Assembly (NCBI GenBank): GCA_910587695.1
Contig: CAJUNC010000007.1
Coordinates: 1 to 64,000, forward strand
From: an uncultured Lactobacillus sp.
Lineage (GTDB): Bacteria; Bacillota; Bacilli; Lactobacillales; Lactobacillaceae
DNA: 64,000 bases
Direction: 5' to 3'
Positions 52,595 to 61,208 of the stretch are shown here, piece by piece (within the stretch, counting starts at the first letter, position 1; each line of letters begins with the position of its first letter). The translations under genes were made by a program, and so were the position numbers. The notes under the pieces are model-generated. The model was not told where the DNA came from. It did not search any database and saw only the letters and a list, made by a program, of their open reading frames with translations.

Positions 52595-53914
52595 ATGGAA
52601 AAAAATGAGCAAGTTCACTTAGATCGTTCGATCGATCTATTTTCCGCACTAGCTTTAGTGATCGGGACCGTTATCGGCTCTGGGATCTTCTTTAAACAAG
52701 CTTCTGTTTTAAGTTATTCACATTCAACGACCATGGCTTTACTTGCTTGGTTCTTCGGAGGCGTTTTGACTTTGACCAGTGGGTTGACGATTGCCGAGAT
52801 CGGCTCTCAGATGCCACAAACTGGTGGCTTATATATTTACATGCACAATCTCTACGGTAAAGTTTGGGGCTTTTTATCCGGCTGGATGCAGATCACCGTT
52901 TATGGACCTGCTGTCATTGCCGCATTAGGTTCTTATTTAGCGATCTTATTACAAGCCTTCTTTGGCTTTCCGGCTAGCTATACATCTTTTGTTGGAGTCT
53001 TATCAGTTATTTTGATCTCTGGTTTTAACTTCTTATCTAATCGTTATGGCTCTGCTTTACAGATCGTCACGACACTATGTAAATTGGTTCCGATCGCTGC
53101 GATCATCATCTTTGGTCTGCTCTTTGGTGATCAAAATGCAGTGGGCCAAGTTTTAGCTGAGCAATCATCTAGTGTGGCAGGCAATTTTGGGGTCGCAATT
53201 TTAGCGACATTATTTGCTTATGATGGTTGGATCTTGATCGCCAATATGGGTGGTGAGATCAAAAATCCACAAAAGATCTTACCGTTAGCGATCGTTTTAG
53301 GTCTATCAGCGGTATTGATCATCTATGTTTTAGTTTCCTACAGTATTTTCAAAACGATGCCTGCTGAGATGATCGCTCGCTATGGTGAAAATGCTACTCC
53401 ACACTTTGCGGAAATGGCATTTGGCAAGATCGGTGGTAAGATCTTAAACATCGGGATCATCATTTCGATCGTTGGCTGTATGAATGGTAAAGTCATGACC
53501 ATCCCGCGCATCATGTATGCAATGGCTAAAAATAATGAGTTGCCATTTTCAAAGCAATTAGCTTATCTCAACAAGAAGATGCACACCCCAATGGTCTCGA
53601 TCGCTGTGATCGCGATCATCGCTTCAGGAATGATCTTGACTGTGGATGCTGATCGTTTGACTGAGATCTGTATTTTTACGATCTATTGTTTCTACGTGAT
53701 GACCTTCTTTGGCGTCTTCAAATTGCGTAAGACAACGCCAAGCTCAAAGCGCCCATTCTCAACGCCACTTTATCCTTTGACACCGATCATAGCGATCTTA
53801 GGTGCTGCTTTTGTCTTAGTCAGTGAATTATTCTCTGACCTAAGTGGCGTCGTGATCTCCTTAGTGATCGTCTTATGTGGTCTACCGATCTATTATTATA
53901 AGAATAGAGTGTAA
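52595..53914 (+). CDS. APC family permease (SteT-like)
   Basis: 439 residues, 12 hydrophobic segments. The APC motif VIGTVIGSGIFFKQASVL at about 22-39 and IGSQMPQTGGLYIYMHNLYG are typical of the L-type/SteT branch (serine-threonine exchanger of Bacillus). Probable amino-acid exchange; substrate not resolvable. AAGGTTGG precedes ATG by six bases. It stands alone between hflX and the nan locus. Confidence 0.9.
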   Translation: MEKNEQVHLDRSIDLFSALALVIGTVIGSGIFFKQASVLSYSHSTTMALLAWFFGGVLTLTSGLTIAEIGSQMPQTGGLYIYMHNLYGKVWGFLSGWMQITVYGPAVIAALGSYLAILLQAFFGFPASYTSFVGVLSVILISGFNFLSNRYGSALQIVTTLCKLVPIAAIIIFGLLFGDQNAVGQVLAEQSSSVAGNFGVAILATLFAYDGWILIANMGGEIKNPQKILPLAIVLGLSAVLIIYVLVSYSIFKTMPAEMIARYGENATPHFAEMAFGKIGGKILNIGIIISIVGCMNGKVMTIPRIMYAMAKNNELPFSKQLAYLNKKMHTPMVSIAVIAIIASGMILTVDADRLTEICIFTIYCFYVMTFFGVFKLRKTTPSSKRPFSTPLYPLTPIIAILGAAFVLVSELFSDLSGVVISLVIVLCGLPIYYYKNRV

Positions 53915-53957
53915 GGCATTCTTTGTTGCACACGTTTCAATAGAGTACATCGTACAA

Positions 53958-54009
53958 AATAGCCTAAGAGACGCGCTTGTGTAATCGCAAACGTGGCTCT
54001 TAGGCTATT
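53958..54009. terminator. Bidirectional terminator between permease and rpiR
   Basis: AATAGCCTAAGAG / CTCTTAGGCTATT, 13-bp perfect arms with a further partial inner stem. Upstream TTGCACACGTTTCAATAGAG read on the minus strand is CTCTATTGAAACGTGTGCAA, reminiscent of the 31-kb repeat flank. Confidence 0.82.
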
Positions 54010-54823
54010 AGTGTTTATCAAATTTATTATTGGTGATCAACTCGATCGTTTGATCCATTTTAGTGCGGTGATCTTTTTCATCTAAGAGTAGTGTCGTGAT
54101 GATATCCACAATATAAGTCATCGCAAATTGCGAATTGATAAAGCGGGCGTTATCCACAAAATTGCTATTCTTAACTAAAAGAGCTAGATCACTCAATTGG
54201 TATAACGGACTATCCTCGATCCCCGTGATCGCGATCACGGTGGCTCCTTGCTTTTGTCCAGCTTTAGCAGCACTATTGACCTCAGCCGTATTACCTGTTG
54301 CGGAAAGCGCTAAGATCACGTCATTTTTTTCAACGATCCCACTACTGATATACATACTATGGCTTTCAGTCATACCAAAAGCTGCGATCCCCATTCTGAT
54401 CAAACGTTGAGTCAATTCTTTAGCCGTATACCCCGAACTTCCTAATCCAAAAATATAGATCCGACGGCATGCGCTGATCTTATTTACGATCTCTAGCAAA
54501 ACCTTTTCATCGATCCGCTGGCGAGTCTGAGTCAAAACTTCTTCATAAAAACGTTGAACTTGCATCGCCAACTTGGATTCACTTTCTTTGGGTTCAAGTT
54601 GTTCATCACTGACAAGGCGCAATTTAAAATCATAAAAATTAGCACAATCAAGCCGTTTGACTAAACGCGTGATCGTGGCATTGCTCGTCCCCGCTAACTT
54701 AGCTAATTCATTGATGCTCAAACGTTGGATCTTTTTTGGCTCTTGGATCGTCTGTAAAGCAACTTTGCGCTCCTGACGTGGTAAGCTAGGATAGATCTTT
54801 TCCAACTCATTTAAAATATTCAT
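54008..54823 (-). CDS. RpiR family transcriptional regulator of the nan locus
   Basis: 271 residues. N-terminal HTH of the RpiR type (about 1-76, with SINELAKLAGTSNATITRLVKRL). A SIS domain (about 120-250, IYIFGLGSSGYTAKELTQRLIRMG and VILALSATGNTAEV) binds sugar phosphates. Given its place after nanE it most likely senses ManNAc-6-P or GlcNAc-6-P and represses the nan genes. It is in the same direction as nanA-nanE; AAGGAT precedes ATG. Confidence 0.9.
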   Translation of the reverse strand: MNILNELEKIYPSLPRQERKVALQTIQEPKKIQRLSINELAKLAGTSNATITRLVKRLDCANFYDFKLRLVSDEQLEPKESESKLAMQVQRFYEEVLTQTRQRIDEKVLLEIVNKISACRRIYIFGLGSSGYTAKELTQRLIRMGIAAFGMTESHSMYISSGIVEKNDVILALSATGNTAEVNSAAKAGQKQGATVIAITGIEDSPLYQLSDLALLVKNSNFVDNARFINSQFAMTYIVDIITTLLLDEKDHRTKMDQTIELITNNKFDKH

Positions 54824-54898
54824 ACTCTTGATCCTTCATAAAAAATAAGTAGTTCACTGACTATAGCATATCACATCAGCAAACTACTTATTAACTAT

Positions 54899-55591
54899 TT
54901 ATTCATTGATCGCTTGAACAAATCGACTAGCGATCTCTAACGGGCGGGTGATCGCCCCACCGACTACGACTGCATGACAACCTAATTCTAAACACCGCTT
55001 AGCTTTAGCGGGAGTATCGACTTTTCCTTCTGCGATCACTGGTGCATCAGATAACGCCAGGACCTCCTTGAGATAAGCAAAATCGTTATCCGCTAAATTT
55101 TCACCCATTGTTTCAGGAGTATAACCATGCATTGTAGTTCCGACAATATCAAAGCCTAATTCATTGGCCAACTTCACATCTTCTAAAGTTGCTGTGTCAG
55201 CCATCAACAATGTCTCAGGAAATTCGTTGCGCATTTGGTTCACAATGTCTGCAATTTGTTCTCCATTTGGACGCTTTCGGCGTGTTAAGTCACAAGCCAC
55301 GGCTTGAGCACCAGTAGCTGCAACAGCACGCATTTCCTTTAAAGTTGGGGTAATATAAACGGAGGAGTCAGGATAATCGACTTTACTCAAGCCAATTATT
55401 GGTAACTCAACTTCATCTTGGATCGCCTGAATATCGACGACAGAATTAGCCCTGATCCCAGCAGCACCTGCCATCTGAGCAGCTAAAGCCATCCGCGACA
55501 TGATAAACGAACTGTGCAAAGGTTCGTTTGGCAATGCTTGACAAGATACGATCAACTTACCCTTGACTTGTTCTAAAAAGTTCTTTCCCAT
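54899..55591 (-). CDS. nanE: N-acetylmannosamine-6-phosphate 2-epimerase
   Basis: 230 residues, standard TIM-barrel length. It turns ManNAc-6-P into GlcNAc-6-P. Conserved parts are KLIVSCQALPNEPLH, AGAAGIRANSV, IIGLSKVDYPDSSVYITPTLKE, GTTMHGYTPE and VIAEGKVDTP. ATG at 55591 is six bases behind GAGGTG; the earlier in-frame start at 55600 falls inside the Shine-Dalgarno. It lies 16 bases after nanA. Confidence 0.96.
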   Translation of the reverse strand: MGKNFLEQVKGKLIVSCQALPNEPLHSSFIMSRMALAAQMAGAAGIRANSVVDIQAIQDEVELPIIGLSKVDYPDSSVYITPTLKEMRAVAATGAQAVACDLTRRKRPNGEQIADIVNQMRNEFPETLLMADTATLEDVKLANELGFDIVGTTMHGYTPETMGENLADNDFAYLKEVLALSDAPVIAEGKVDTPAKAKRCLELGCHAVVVGGAITRPLEIASRFVQAINE

Positions 55592-55606
55592 GATCCTCAC
55601 CTCGAT

Positions 55607-56479
55607 TTATTTAAAATATTTTTCGTAGATCCGTTTTGCACCAGCTTTGACTTCAGGCGTAGCTTTAGCCATTGGTTCACGAGTATACCCAGCATGAACA
55701 CCCAATTCTTCAAAGACCAATTTCAAAGTTGCATAGATCCCATTGTTCAAAAGATCTGTGATCAGATCGTTACTTTCATGTTGTAATTGACGAGCTTTAG
55801 CAATATCACCTGCTTCAAAAGCTGCGATCTCAGCTTTTGCTTTTTTAGCATTGATATTGAATGTCGACCCGATCGCACCATCAACATCCAAAGCCAAGGC
55901 TGGCAATAACATTTCATCAAAGCCTGACAAGATCAATTTATCTGGAAAACGATTTCGTAAACGTTCTAACAAATAAAAATCAGCATTCGTATATTTGACG
56001 CCAATGATCTTTTCATTTTCAAAAAGTTTAGCAAAATTATCCAACGAAAGTGCGACTCCTGTTAGTGCGGGGATCGAATAAACGACTAATTTTGTATCCA
56101 CATCTTTGACGATCTCATCATAGTAATGCTTGATCTCGTCAAAATTGAAGTTATAGTAAAACGGTGTGACTGCTGAGATCGTCTTATAACCTAGATCTGT
56201 CACAAACTTAGCTAACTTTTTAGCTTCGTGTAAGTTAGGTGAGCCTACTTGGGCGATCAGATCGATATCTGAGCCTTTAGCTTCATCCATTGCGATCTCA
56301 AATACGCGCTTCTTTTCATCGGTCCCGAGCATAAAGTTCTCACCAGTGCTCCCGCCTACATATAACCCATCAAGTTGATTGACGTCAATATTGTAGCGCA
56401 CCATTTCGCGTGTACCTTGTTCATCAATGTTTCCGTTTTCATCAAAAGCCGTCATTAGGGCCGCATATAATTTTTTCAT
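55607..56479 (-). CDS. nanA: N-acetylneuraminate lyase
   Basis: 290 residues. It cleaves sialic acid (Neu5Ac) to ManNAc and pyruvate. The Schiff-base lysine is in GVKYTNAD (Lys162), the catalytic tyrosine in VVYSIPALTG (Tyr134), and the pyruvate-carboxylate loop is GGSTGE (about 42-47). The frame runs 17 codons further upstream, but ATG at 56479 is preceded by GGAGG with nine bases and gives MKKLYAALMTAFDENG, the usual N-terminus. Confidence 0.97.
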   Translation of the reverse strand: MKKLYAALMTAFDENGNIDEQGTREMVRYNIDVNQLDGLYVGGSTGENFMLGTDEKKRVFEIAMDEAKGSDIDLIAQVGSPNLHEAKKLAKFVTDLGYKTISAVTPFYYNFNFDEIKHYYDEIVKDVDTKLVVYSIPALTGVALSLDNFAKLFENEKIIGVKYTNADFYLLERLRNRFPDKLILSGFDEMLLPALALDVDGAIGSTFNINAKKAKAEIAAFEAGDIAKARQLQHESNDLITDLLNNGIYATLKLVFEELGVHAGYTREPMAKATPEVKAGAKRIYEKYFK

Positions 56480-56506
56480 AGGAAAGTTCCTCCAATTGTT
56501 TATTAT

Positions 56507-56532
56507 GTAACAGAAATTCAGATAATTCAACC
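56507..56532. promoter_or_regulatory. Operator candidate at the nanA promoter
   Basis: GTAACAGAAATTCAGATAATTCAACC-type sequence just inside the nanA transcript start; the key words GAAATTC and AATTCAACC recur at 57634-57672 at the same place relative to another nan promoter. A probable RpiR binding site (inference). Confidence 0.5.
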
Positions 56533-56541
56533 GACGCCTAC

Positions 56542-56570
56542 AGCATAAACTATGATAAAAATTATTTCAA
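56542..56570 (-). promoter_or_regulatory. nanA-nanE-rpiR promoter
   Basis: TTGAAA (56570-56565), 17-base spacer, TATGCT (56547-56542), minus strand. A cre-like ATGTAAACGCTTAT (minus strand, 56633-56620) lies about 50 bases upstream of the -35. Confidence 0.6.
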
Positions 56571-56662
56571 GTTTAAAAAACGGTAATTATTTTCATTTGC
56601 AACGACAACTCTTACTAAGATAAGCGTTTACATGAAAATGAAATTTTTTTCTAGTTTTTGAT

Positions 56663-56691
56663 TTGAGAAAATCATTTTCTAATGCTATTAT
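56663..56691 (+). promoter_or_regulatory. nanK promoter
   Basis: TTGAGA (56663-56668), 17-base spacer, TATTAT (56686-56691), plus strand. GAAAATCATTTTC (56667-56679) in the spacer is a palindrome. Confidence 0.65.
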
Positions 56692-56704
56692 GAAAACGCA
56701 AACA
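56691..56704. promoter_or_regulatory. cre site at the nanK transcript start
   Basis: TGAAAACGCAAACA fits the CcpA consensus TGNAANCGNNNNCA fully. It overlaps the last base of the -10 and the transcript start, so glucose repression through CcpA is expected. Confidence 0.75.
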
Positions 56705-56730
56705 CAACCTTACGAAAGAAGTGACGTTTT

Positions 56731-57594
56731 ATGCCAAATAAACCACTACTCGCATTTGATGTTGGTGGAACAACGATCAAGTATGCGCTGATCACTCCGG
56801 AGCTTACGCTAAAGCAAACCGGTAGTGTGCCTACTAACAAAAATAAAGATGGCCAGATCTTAAAGACCTTACTTGAACTCAGTCAAAAATTCAGCCATGA
56901 ATATGAACTCGCGGGGATCGGTATCAGCACCGCAGGGATCGTGGCATCGGATGGTAGTATCCAATATGCGGGCCCAACGATCCTCGATTATCAAGGGACT
57001 CCACTTAAAGCACGACTCGAAGAAGCAACAGGGCTTTTTGTTTTTGTCGTCAATGACGTCGATGCTGCCCTTTTAGGTGAAGTAGTCCTCGGAGCAGCTA
57101 AAAATGCCCAAAGTGCCTATTGTGTAGCTTTAGGAACTGGGATCGGAGGAGCCTATTTAGCCAACGGTCAGCTCGCTTCAGGGGCACACGGGACAGCCAA
57201 TTCGATCGGTTACACTCTCTTTTGCCCTAAAACACAGACTAATTTTGAACAACGCGCGTCAACGCTCAGTCTAGAAGCTAAACTTGCGCCATTTAATATC
57301 AGCGTCAAGGAAGGGTTTGAACTCGCCAAAGCAGGCCAAGAACCTTATCTTACGCTACTTAAAGCTTGGGCTAACGAGGTCGCTCAAGGCTTGAGCAATA
57401 TTTTGCTGCTCTTTGATCCTGAGGTCCTATTGATCGGAGGCGCTGTTTGTCAGCAAAAAGACTACTTGTTACAGCTCTTAAACGAACAATTAGCTTTGAT
57501 CCTCCCACCAGGTCTTTGTCAGACCCAATTAAAAGTCGCTGCTTTAGCGGATAAAGCGCAACTTTATGGTGCCGTCTATCCGTTTATAAAATAA
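56731..57594 (+). CDS. nanK: N-acetylmannosamine kinase (ROK family)
   Basis: 287 residues. ATP loop AFDVGGTTIKYALI (about 8-21), GIGISTAGIV, VNDVDAALLGE and LGTGIGGAYLANGQLASGAHGTANSIG. The ROK zinc cluster CxCGxxGC is absent. It should phosphorylate ManNAc to ManNAc-6-P between NanA and NanE; glucokinase-type activity is the alternative. It diverges from nanA across a shared 250-base regulatory region. Confidence 0.88.
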   Translation: MPNKPLLAFDVGGTTIKYALITPELTLKQTGSVPTNKNKDGQILKTLLELSQKFSHEYELAGIGISTAGIVASDGSIQYAGPTILDYQGTPLKARLEEATGLFVFVVNDVDAALLGEVVLGAAKNAQSAYCVALGTGIGGAYLANGQLASGAHGTANSIGYTLFCPKTQTNFEQRASTLSLEAKLAPFNISVKEGFELAKAGQEPYLTLLKAWANEVAQGLSNILLLFDPEVLLIGGAVCQQKDYLLQLLNEQLALILPPGLCQTQLKVAALADKAQLYGAVYPFIK

Positions 57595-57598
57595 AACG

Positions 57599-57627
57599 TT
57601 TACATTAGTTCATAATTATGCTATGAT
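57599..57627 (+). promoter_or_regulatory. Promoter of the isomerase-antiporter-symporter-esterase operon
   Basis: TTTACA (57599-57604), 17-base spacer, TATGAT (57622-57627), five bases after the nanK stop. AAAACGTTTACAT overlapping the -35 is cre-like on the minus strand. Confidence 0.65.
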
Positions 57628-57633
57628 TTGCGT

Positions 57634-57672
57634 GTAATAGAAATTCAACAATTCAAAATAAATAATTCAACC
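57634..57672. promoter_or_regulatory. Operator candidate at the second nan promoter
   Basis: GTAATAGAAATTCAACAATTC at the transcript start followed by a further AATAATTCAACC; the same words occur in the nanA leader at 56507-56532. Suggests one regulator for both arms. Confidence 0.5.
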
Positions 57673-57747
57673 GTACTGATAAAGGCTTGTCTCAAGTCCT
57701 TTTTAGTGCGGTTTTTGTCTTTTTACCAACTTAGCGAGGTGTATAAA

Positions 57748-58485
57748 ATGCAAGTCTCACTTAACACAGCTGTCTTCTTACCCCAGTTGGAACGCTTTAA
57801 AAGTCAATTAGCCTGTCTTTTAGATGTCGATGCTTGGCCGATCGACAATATCGAAGTTAGGGGCGAATTTTTTGCTCCGGCGACCAAGGTCCATGAATTA
57901 GAACAAATTGCAAAACTCTGTCAAAAAAACAATTGGAAGCTCTACTATTCAGTTCCTGAAGAATTATTTTTAGGTGATCATTTCGCACCTGAATTAGAAC
58001 AACAGCTAGCTCTAGCTGAAAAGATCGGGATCAAAAATCTCAAATACAGCTTTGGCCACATCGATCTGTTGTTCAGTGACGCCAAACTAAAGCAACTACA
58101 CGATCTCTTGGCTAATAGCCCCGTCAACGTGACGATCGAAAATCAGCCCAATGCTAACGGTAAGCTCAGTGCGATCACCCAAGATCTAGCGTTTGATCGT
58201 ACCGAAAAACTTTCTCTAGGCTATACCTTTGATTCAGGCAACTGGTATTGGATCGATGAAAGTCCAAACGAAGCTTTCTTGGCTCTACGCGACCAGATCA
58301 GCGTCTTTCACCTAAAAGATATCCATGCCAAACAGACCGTCCTCTTAGGCAAAGGCGATACCGATTGGCAACCAATGCTAAAGGCGCTTAAAATAGATGT
58401 CCCTGTTTTCTTGGAATATGGAACTGCTGACCTAGACGAACTGGCTGGCCAAGTCGAATTGGTAAATCGCTTATTGGAAAACTGA
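57748..58485 (+). CDS. Sugar phosphate isomerase/epimerase-like TIM-barrel protein
   Basis: 245 residues. The AP-endonuclease-2-type TIM barrel is recognisable by its metal-site strands: NVTIENQP (Glu), GYTFDSGNWYW (Asp), SVFHLKDIH (His) and VFLEYG (Glu). It likely isomerises or epimerises a sugar or sugar acid; which one is unknown. Placement in the nan locus suggests a sialic-acid-related compound. The frame opens at 57628, but ATG at 57748 behind GAGGTG is chosen. Confidence 0.82.
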   Translation: MQVSLNTAVFLPQLERFKSQLACLLDVDAWPIDNIEVRGEFFAPATKVHELEQIAKLCQKNNWKLYYSVPEELFLGDHFAPELEQQLALAEKIGIKNLKYSFGHIDLLFSDAKLKQLHDLLANSPVNVTIENQPNANGKLSAITQDLAFDRTEKLSLGYTFDSGNWYWIDESPNEAFLALRDQISVFHLKDIHAKQTVLLGKGDTDWQPMLKALKIDVPVFLEYGTADLDELAGQVELVNRLLEN

Positions 58486-58496
58486 GGTGATCTTAG

Positions 58497-59657
58497 ATGT
58501 CTTATCTGCTCCAATTAGTCATCATCTTATTGCTTACCAAACTCGGAGCTCATCTTTCAAACATCTTCAACTTTCCTAGTGTGATCGGTGAGTTGTTGGT
58601 CGGAGTCCTAGCTGGTCCAGCAGTCTTGAACCTCCTAGTCCCCACTACTTTTACCCACTACTTTGCTGAACTTGGGGTGATCGTATTGATGTTTATCGCT
58701 GGACTCGAAGGCGATCTCAAGGCTTTGATCCACTACTGGAAGCCTTCCTTGACTGTGGCGATCCTAGGGGTGATCATCCCGACAGGAAGTGCCTTTCTGC
58801 TGTGCTATTACGCTTTTGGCTTTAGTGCTAAGACAGCAATGTTTTTAGGACTGATCTTAAGTGCTACTTCGGTCAGCATCACCGTTCAAGTCTTACGCGA
58901 GATGCAACGTTTGAACAGCCCCGAAGGCTCCATGATCTTAGGTGCTGCAGTGGCTGATGATATTATCTGTGTTATTTTGCTGGGGATCTGTGTCTCACTT
59001 TTTGGGACTACAGCAGATCTAAAACGACCGATCCCTTTGATGCTTTTTTTGATGTTATTGTTCTTTGTCCTTGCCCTCATACTAGGCAAATGGTTCGTTC
59101 CTAAATTTTTAGCTATTTTTAGTCGGTTAAATGCAAGTGAAAATGAAACGACCGCAGCTTTGGTCCTTTGTTTTGGCTTTGCCTTTTTAGCAGTCAGTCT
59201 GGGGATGAGCGATGTTTTAGGTGCTTATTTTGCTGGCTTGGCGATCTCCGAGACCAAATTTAAAGAACGGCTCGCTTTAAAGATCGAACCGATCGGCTAT
59301 GCGGTCTTTATCCCCGTCTTTTTTGTCAGCATCGGGTTAAATATCAGTTTTGTCGGTATGAGTAAAGATATCTTCTTTATCACAAGTTTGATCATCATTG
59401 CTATCTTGGGCAAACAGATCGGCTGCGGGCTAGGCGCAAGATGTTTTGGCCTATCTACCAATGCTGCAAATATTGTTGGGGCTGGAATGGTCTCGCGTGG
59501 CGAAATGGCGCTGGTCGTTACTAACGTTGCCTTAAGTGCTCATCTGATCGATCAAAACCACTATACGGCAATGATCGTCGTTACCGTTATTACGACTTTG
59601 ATCGCGCCACTATTATTAAAATATTATATTCAAAGATCCACACAATTAGAAGTTTAA
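58497..59657 (+). CDS. CPA2 family cation:proton antiporter
   Basis: 386 residues, about 12 hydrophobic segments. The N-terminus LLLTKLGAHLSNIFNFPSVIGELLVGVLAGP and the SATSVSITVQVLREM and GAAVADDIICVILLG blocks (with the paired Asp) mark the monovalent cation:proton antiporter-2 group. There is no C-terminal TrkA-N domain. It would exchange Na+ or K+ for protons; next to a sodium-driven symporter it may recycle Na+ (inference). ATG is 11 bases after the upstream stop, with GAGGTGATC. Confidence 0.9.
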   Translation: MSYLLQLVIILLLTKLGAHLSNIFNFPSVIGELLVGVLAGPAVLNLLVPTTFTHYFAELGVIVLMFIAGLEGDLKALIHYWKPSLTVAILGVIIPTGSAFLLCYYAFGFSAKTAMFLGLILSATSVSITVQVLREMQRLNSPEGSMILGAAVADDIICVILLGICVSLFGTTADLKRPIPLMLFLMLLFFVLALILGKWFVPKFLAIFSRLNASENETTAALVLCFGFAFLAVSLGMSDVLGAYFAGLAISETKFKERLALKIEPIGYAVFIPVFFVSIGLNISFVGMSKDIFFITSLIIIAILGKQIGCGLGARCFGLSTNAANIVGAGMVSRGEMALVVTNVALSAHLIDQNHYTAMIVVTVITTLIAPLLLKYYIQRSTQLEV

Positions 59658-59682
59658 TTTCAAATACGAGGTGAAATTTATT

Positions 59683-61185
59683 ATGGAAAAAGTAGGTTTT
59701 GGACTGGCAAACTGGATCGTCGTTATCCTATATTTAGTCGGAATGTTACTGGTCGGCGCATACTTTACCAAGCGTTCAAGTAAAGATACTGATGCTTTCT
59801 TCAAAGCTGGTGGTAAGATCCCGGCCTGGGCAGCTGGGATCAGTATCTTTGCAACGACACTTAGCTCGATCACCTTCATGTCGGTGCCTGAGCGGGCCTT
59901 TCTCTCAGACTGGTCATATGCGATCGGATCATTAGTTATCATCCCGATCATCCCGATCTTAAATCACTATTATGTCCCTTTCTTTCGCAAGTTAAAAGTC
60001 ACTACCGCTTACGAATATCTTGAAGCTCGCTTCAGTCCACTGATCCGTGCCTTAAGTAGTTTGCTATTCATTATTTATCATATCGGACGGGTCGCTGTAG
60101 TAACTTACTTGCCTGTATTAGCGGTCGCTTCAGTGACTGACATCGATCCTTTACTCGTTGCAGCCTGTGTTGGGATAATGTGTATCATTTATACCTTCCT
60201 CGGTGGTATCGAAGGGGTCATCTGGAGCGACGTTATCCAAGCCTTCGTTTTGATCGGTGGGGCTTTGCTCATTATCTTTATCGGGGTCTTCTCGATCGAT
60301 GGTGGCTTTGCGACTGTTGCCCATACTGCCGCTAGCAACCATAAGATCCTCTCCAGTGCTGACTTTAATATCAATGATCTAGCAGCCTTTGTTCCGTTGA
60401 TCTTTGTTGGTCAGTTCGTTAACAGTCTGTATCAATACACTGGTAGTCAAGATGTTGTCCAACGTTACCAAACCACTAAATCTTTGAAAGATACGATCAA
60501 ATCACTTTGGACAACTGGTTTCCTTGGCATTTTGACGATCCCATTGTTCTTTGGAATGGGAACGATACTATACACCTTCTATCAAAATGCTGCTAGTTTA
60601 CCAAAAGATTTCAATACCAGTGCGATCGTACCTTACTTTGTTATCACACAACTTCCAGCCGGGATCGCTGGATTTGTTATCGCTGGGATCTTCGCAGCTG
60701 CACAATCAACGATCGCTTCAAGTTTAAACTCTATCTCTGCCTGCTTTGTGACTGATTTTAAACAACGCTTCTTTAACAATAAATTCAGTGGAATGTCAGA
60801 TGTTACTTTAGCACGTTGGGTTATCATCATCTCTGGTGTCATCAGTACTGCGATCACTGTTTACTTCACGATGGGTAACACCTCCGATACTTGGAACGTC
60901 TTCTTGACTGTTTCTGGTCTCTTTGGGGTCCCTGTAGCTGGTCTTTTTGCGCTTGGGATCTTCACCAAACGGGCTAATGCACGTGGTGTCTTGATCGGAT
61001 TTGCTTTGAGTGTTCTTTTGGCCTTCTACGTTGATTCTTTGCATATCTCTTCTCTCTTAGTGGCAACAGTTTCCTTTACTGCAGCTGTTGTTTTAGGCTA
61101 CCTAGCTAGTCTGCTTTTCCCAGGAAATAATAAAGATAACCAAGGCTTAACGATCTACACGCTCAAGGATAAAATAAAAAATTAA
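59683..61185 (+). CDS. Sodium:solute symporter, probable sialic acid transporter
   Basis: 500 residues, 13 hydrophobic segments. The SSSF blocks are TKRSSKDTDAFFKAGGKIPAWAAGISIFATTLSSITFMSVPERAF near the N-terminus, GGIEGVIWSDVIQAFVLIGG and GIAGFVIAGIFAAAQSTIASSLNSIS. The Na+-site residues of the latter are typical of the NanT/SiaT branch. It probably imports Neu5Ac with sodium, the only sugar-acid importer in the locus. ATG at 59683 behind GAGGTG; the longer frame begins inside it. Confidence 0.9.
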   Translation: MEKVGFGLANWIVVILYLVGMLLVGAYFTKRSSKDTDAFFKAGGKIPAWAAGISIFATTLSSITFMSVPERAFLSDWSYAIGSLVIIPIIPILNHYYVPFFRKLKVTTAYEYLEARFSPLIRALSSLLFIIYHIGRVAVVTYLPVLAVASVTDIDPLLVAACVGIMCIIYTFLGGIEGVIWSDVIQAFVLIGGALLIIFIGVFSIDGGFATVAHTAASNHKILSSADFNINDLAAFVPLIFVGQFVNSLYQYTGSQDVVQRYQTTKSLKDTIKSLWTTGFLGILTIPLFFGMGTILYTFYQNAASLPKDFNTSAIVPYFVITQLPAGIAGFVIAGIFAAAQSTIASSLNSISACFVTDFKQRFFNNKFSGMSDVTLARWVIIISGVISTAITVYFTMGNTSDTWNVFLTVSGLFGVPVAGLFALGIFTKRANARGVLIGFALSVLLAFYVDSLHISSLLVATVSFTAAVVLGYLASLLFPGNNKDNQGLTIYTLKDKIKN

Positions 61186-61208
61186 AGCGAAAGGAATTTA
61201 AATTTATA

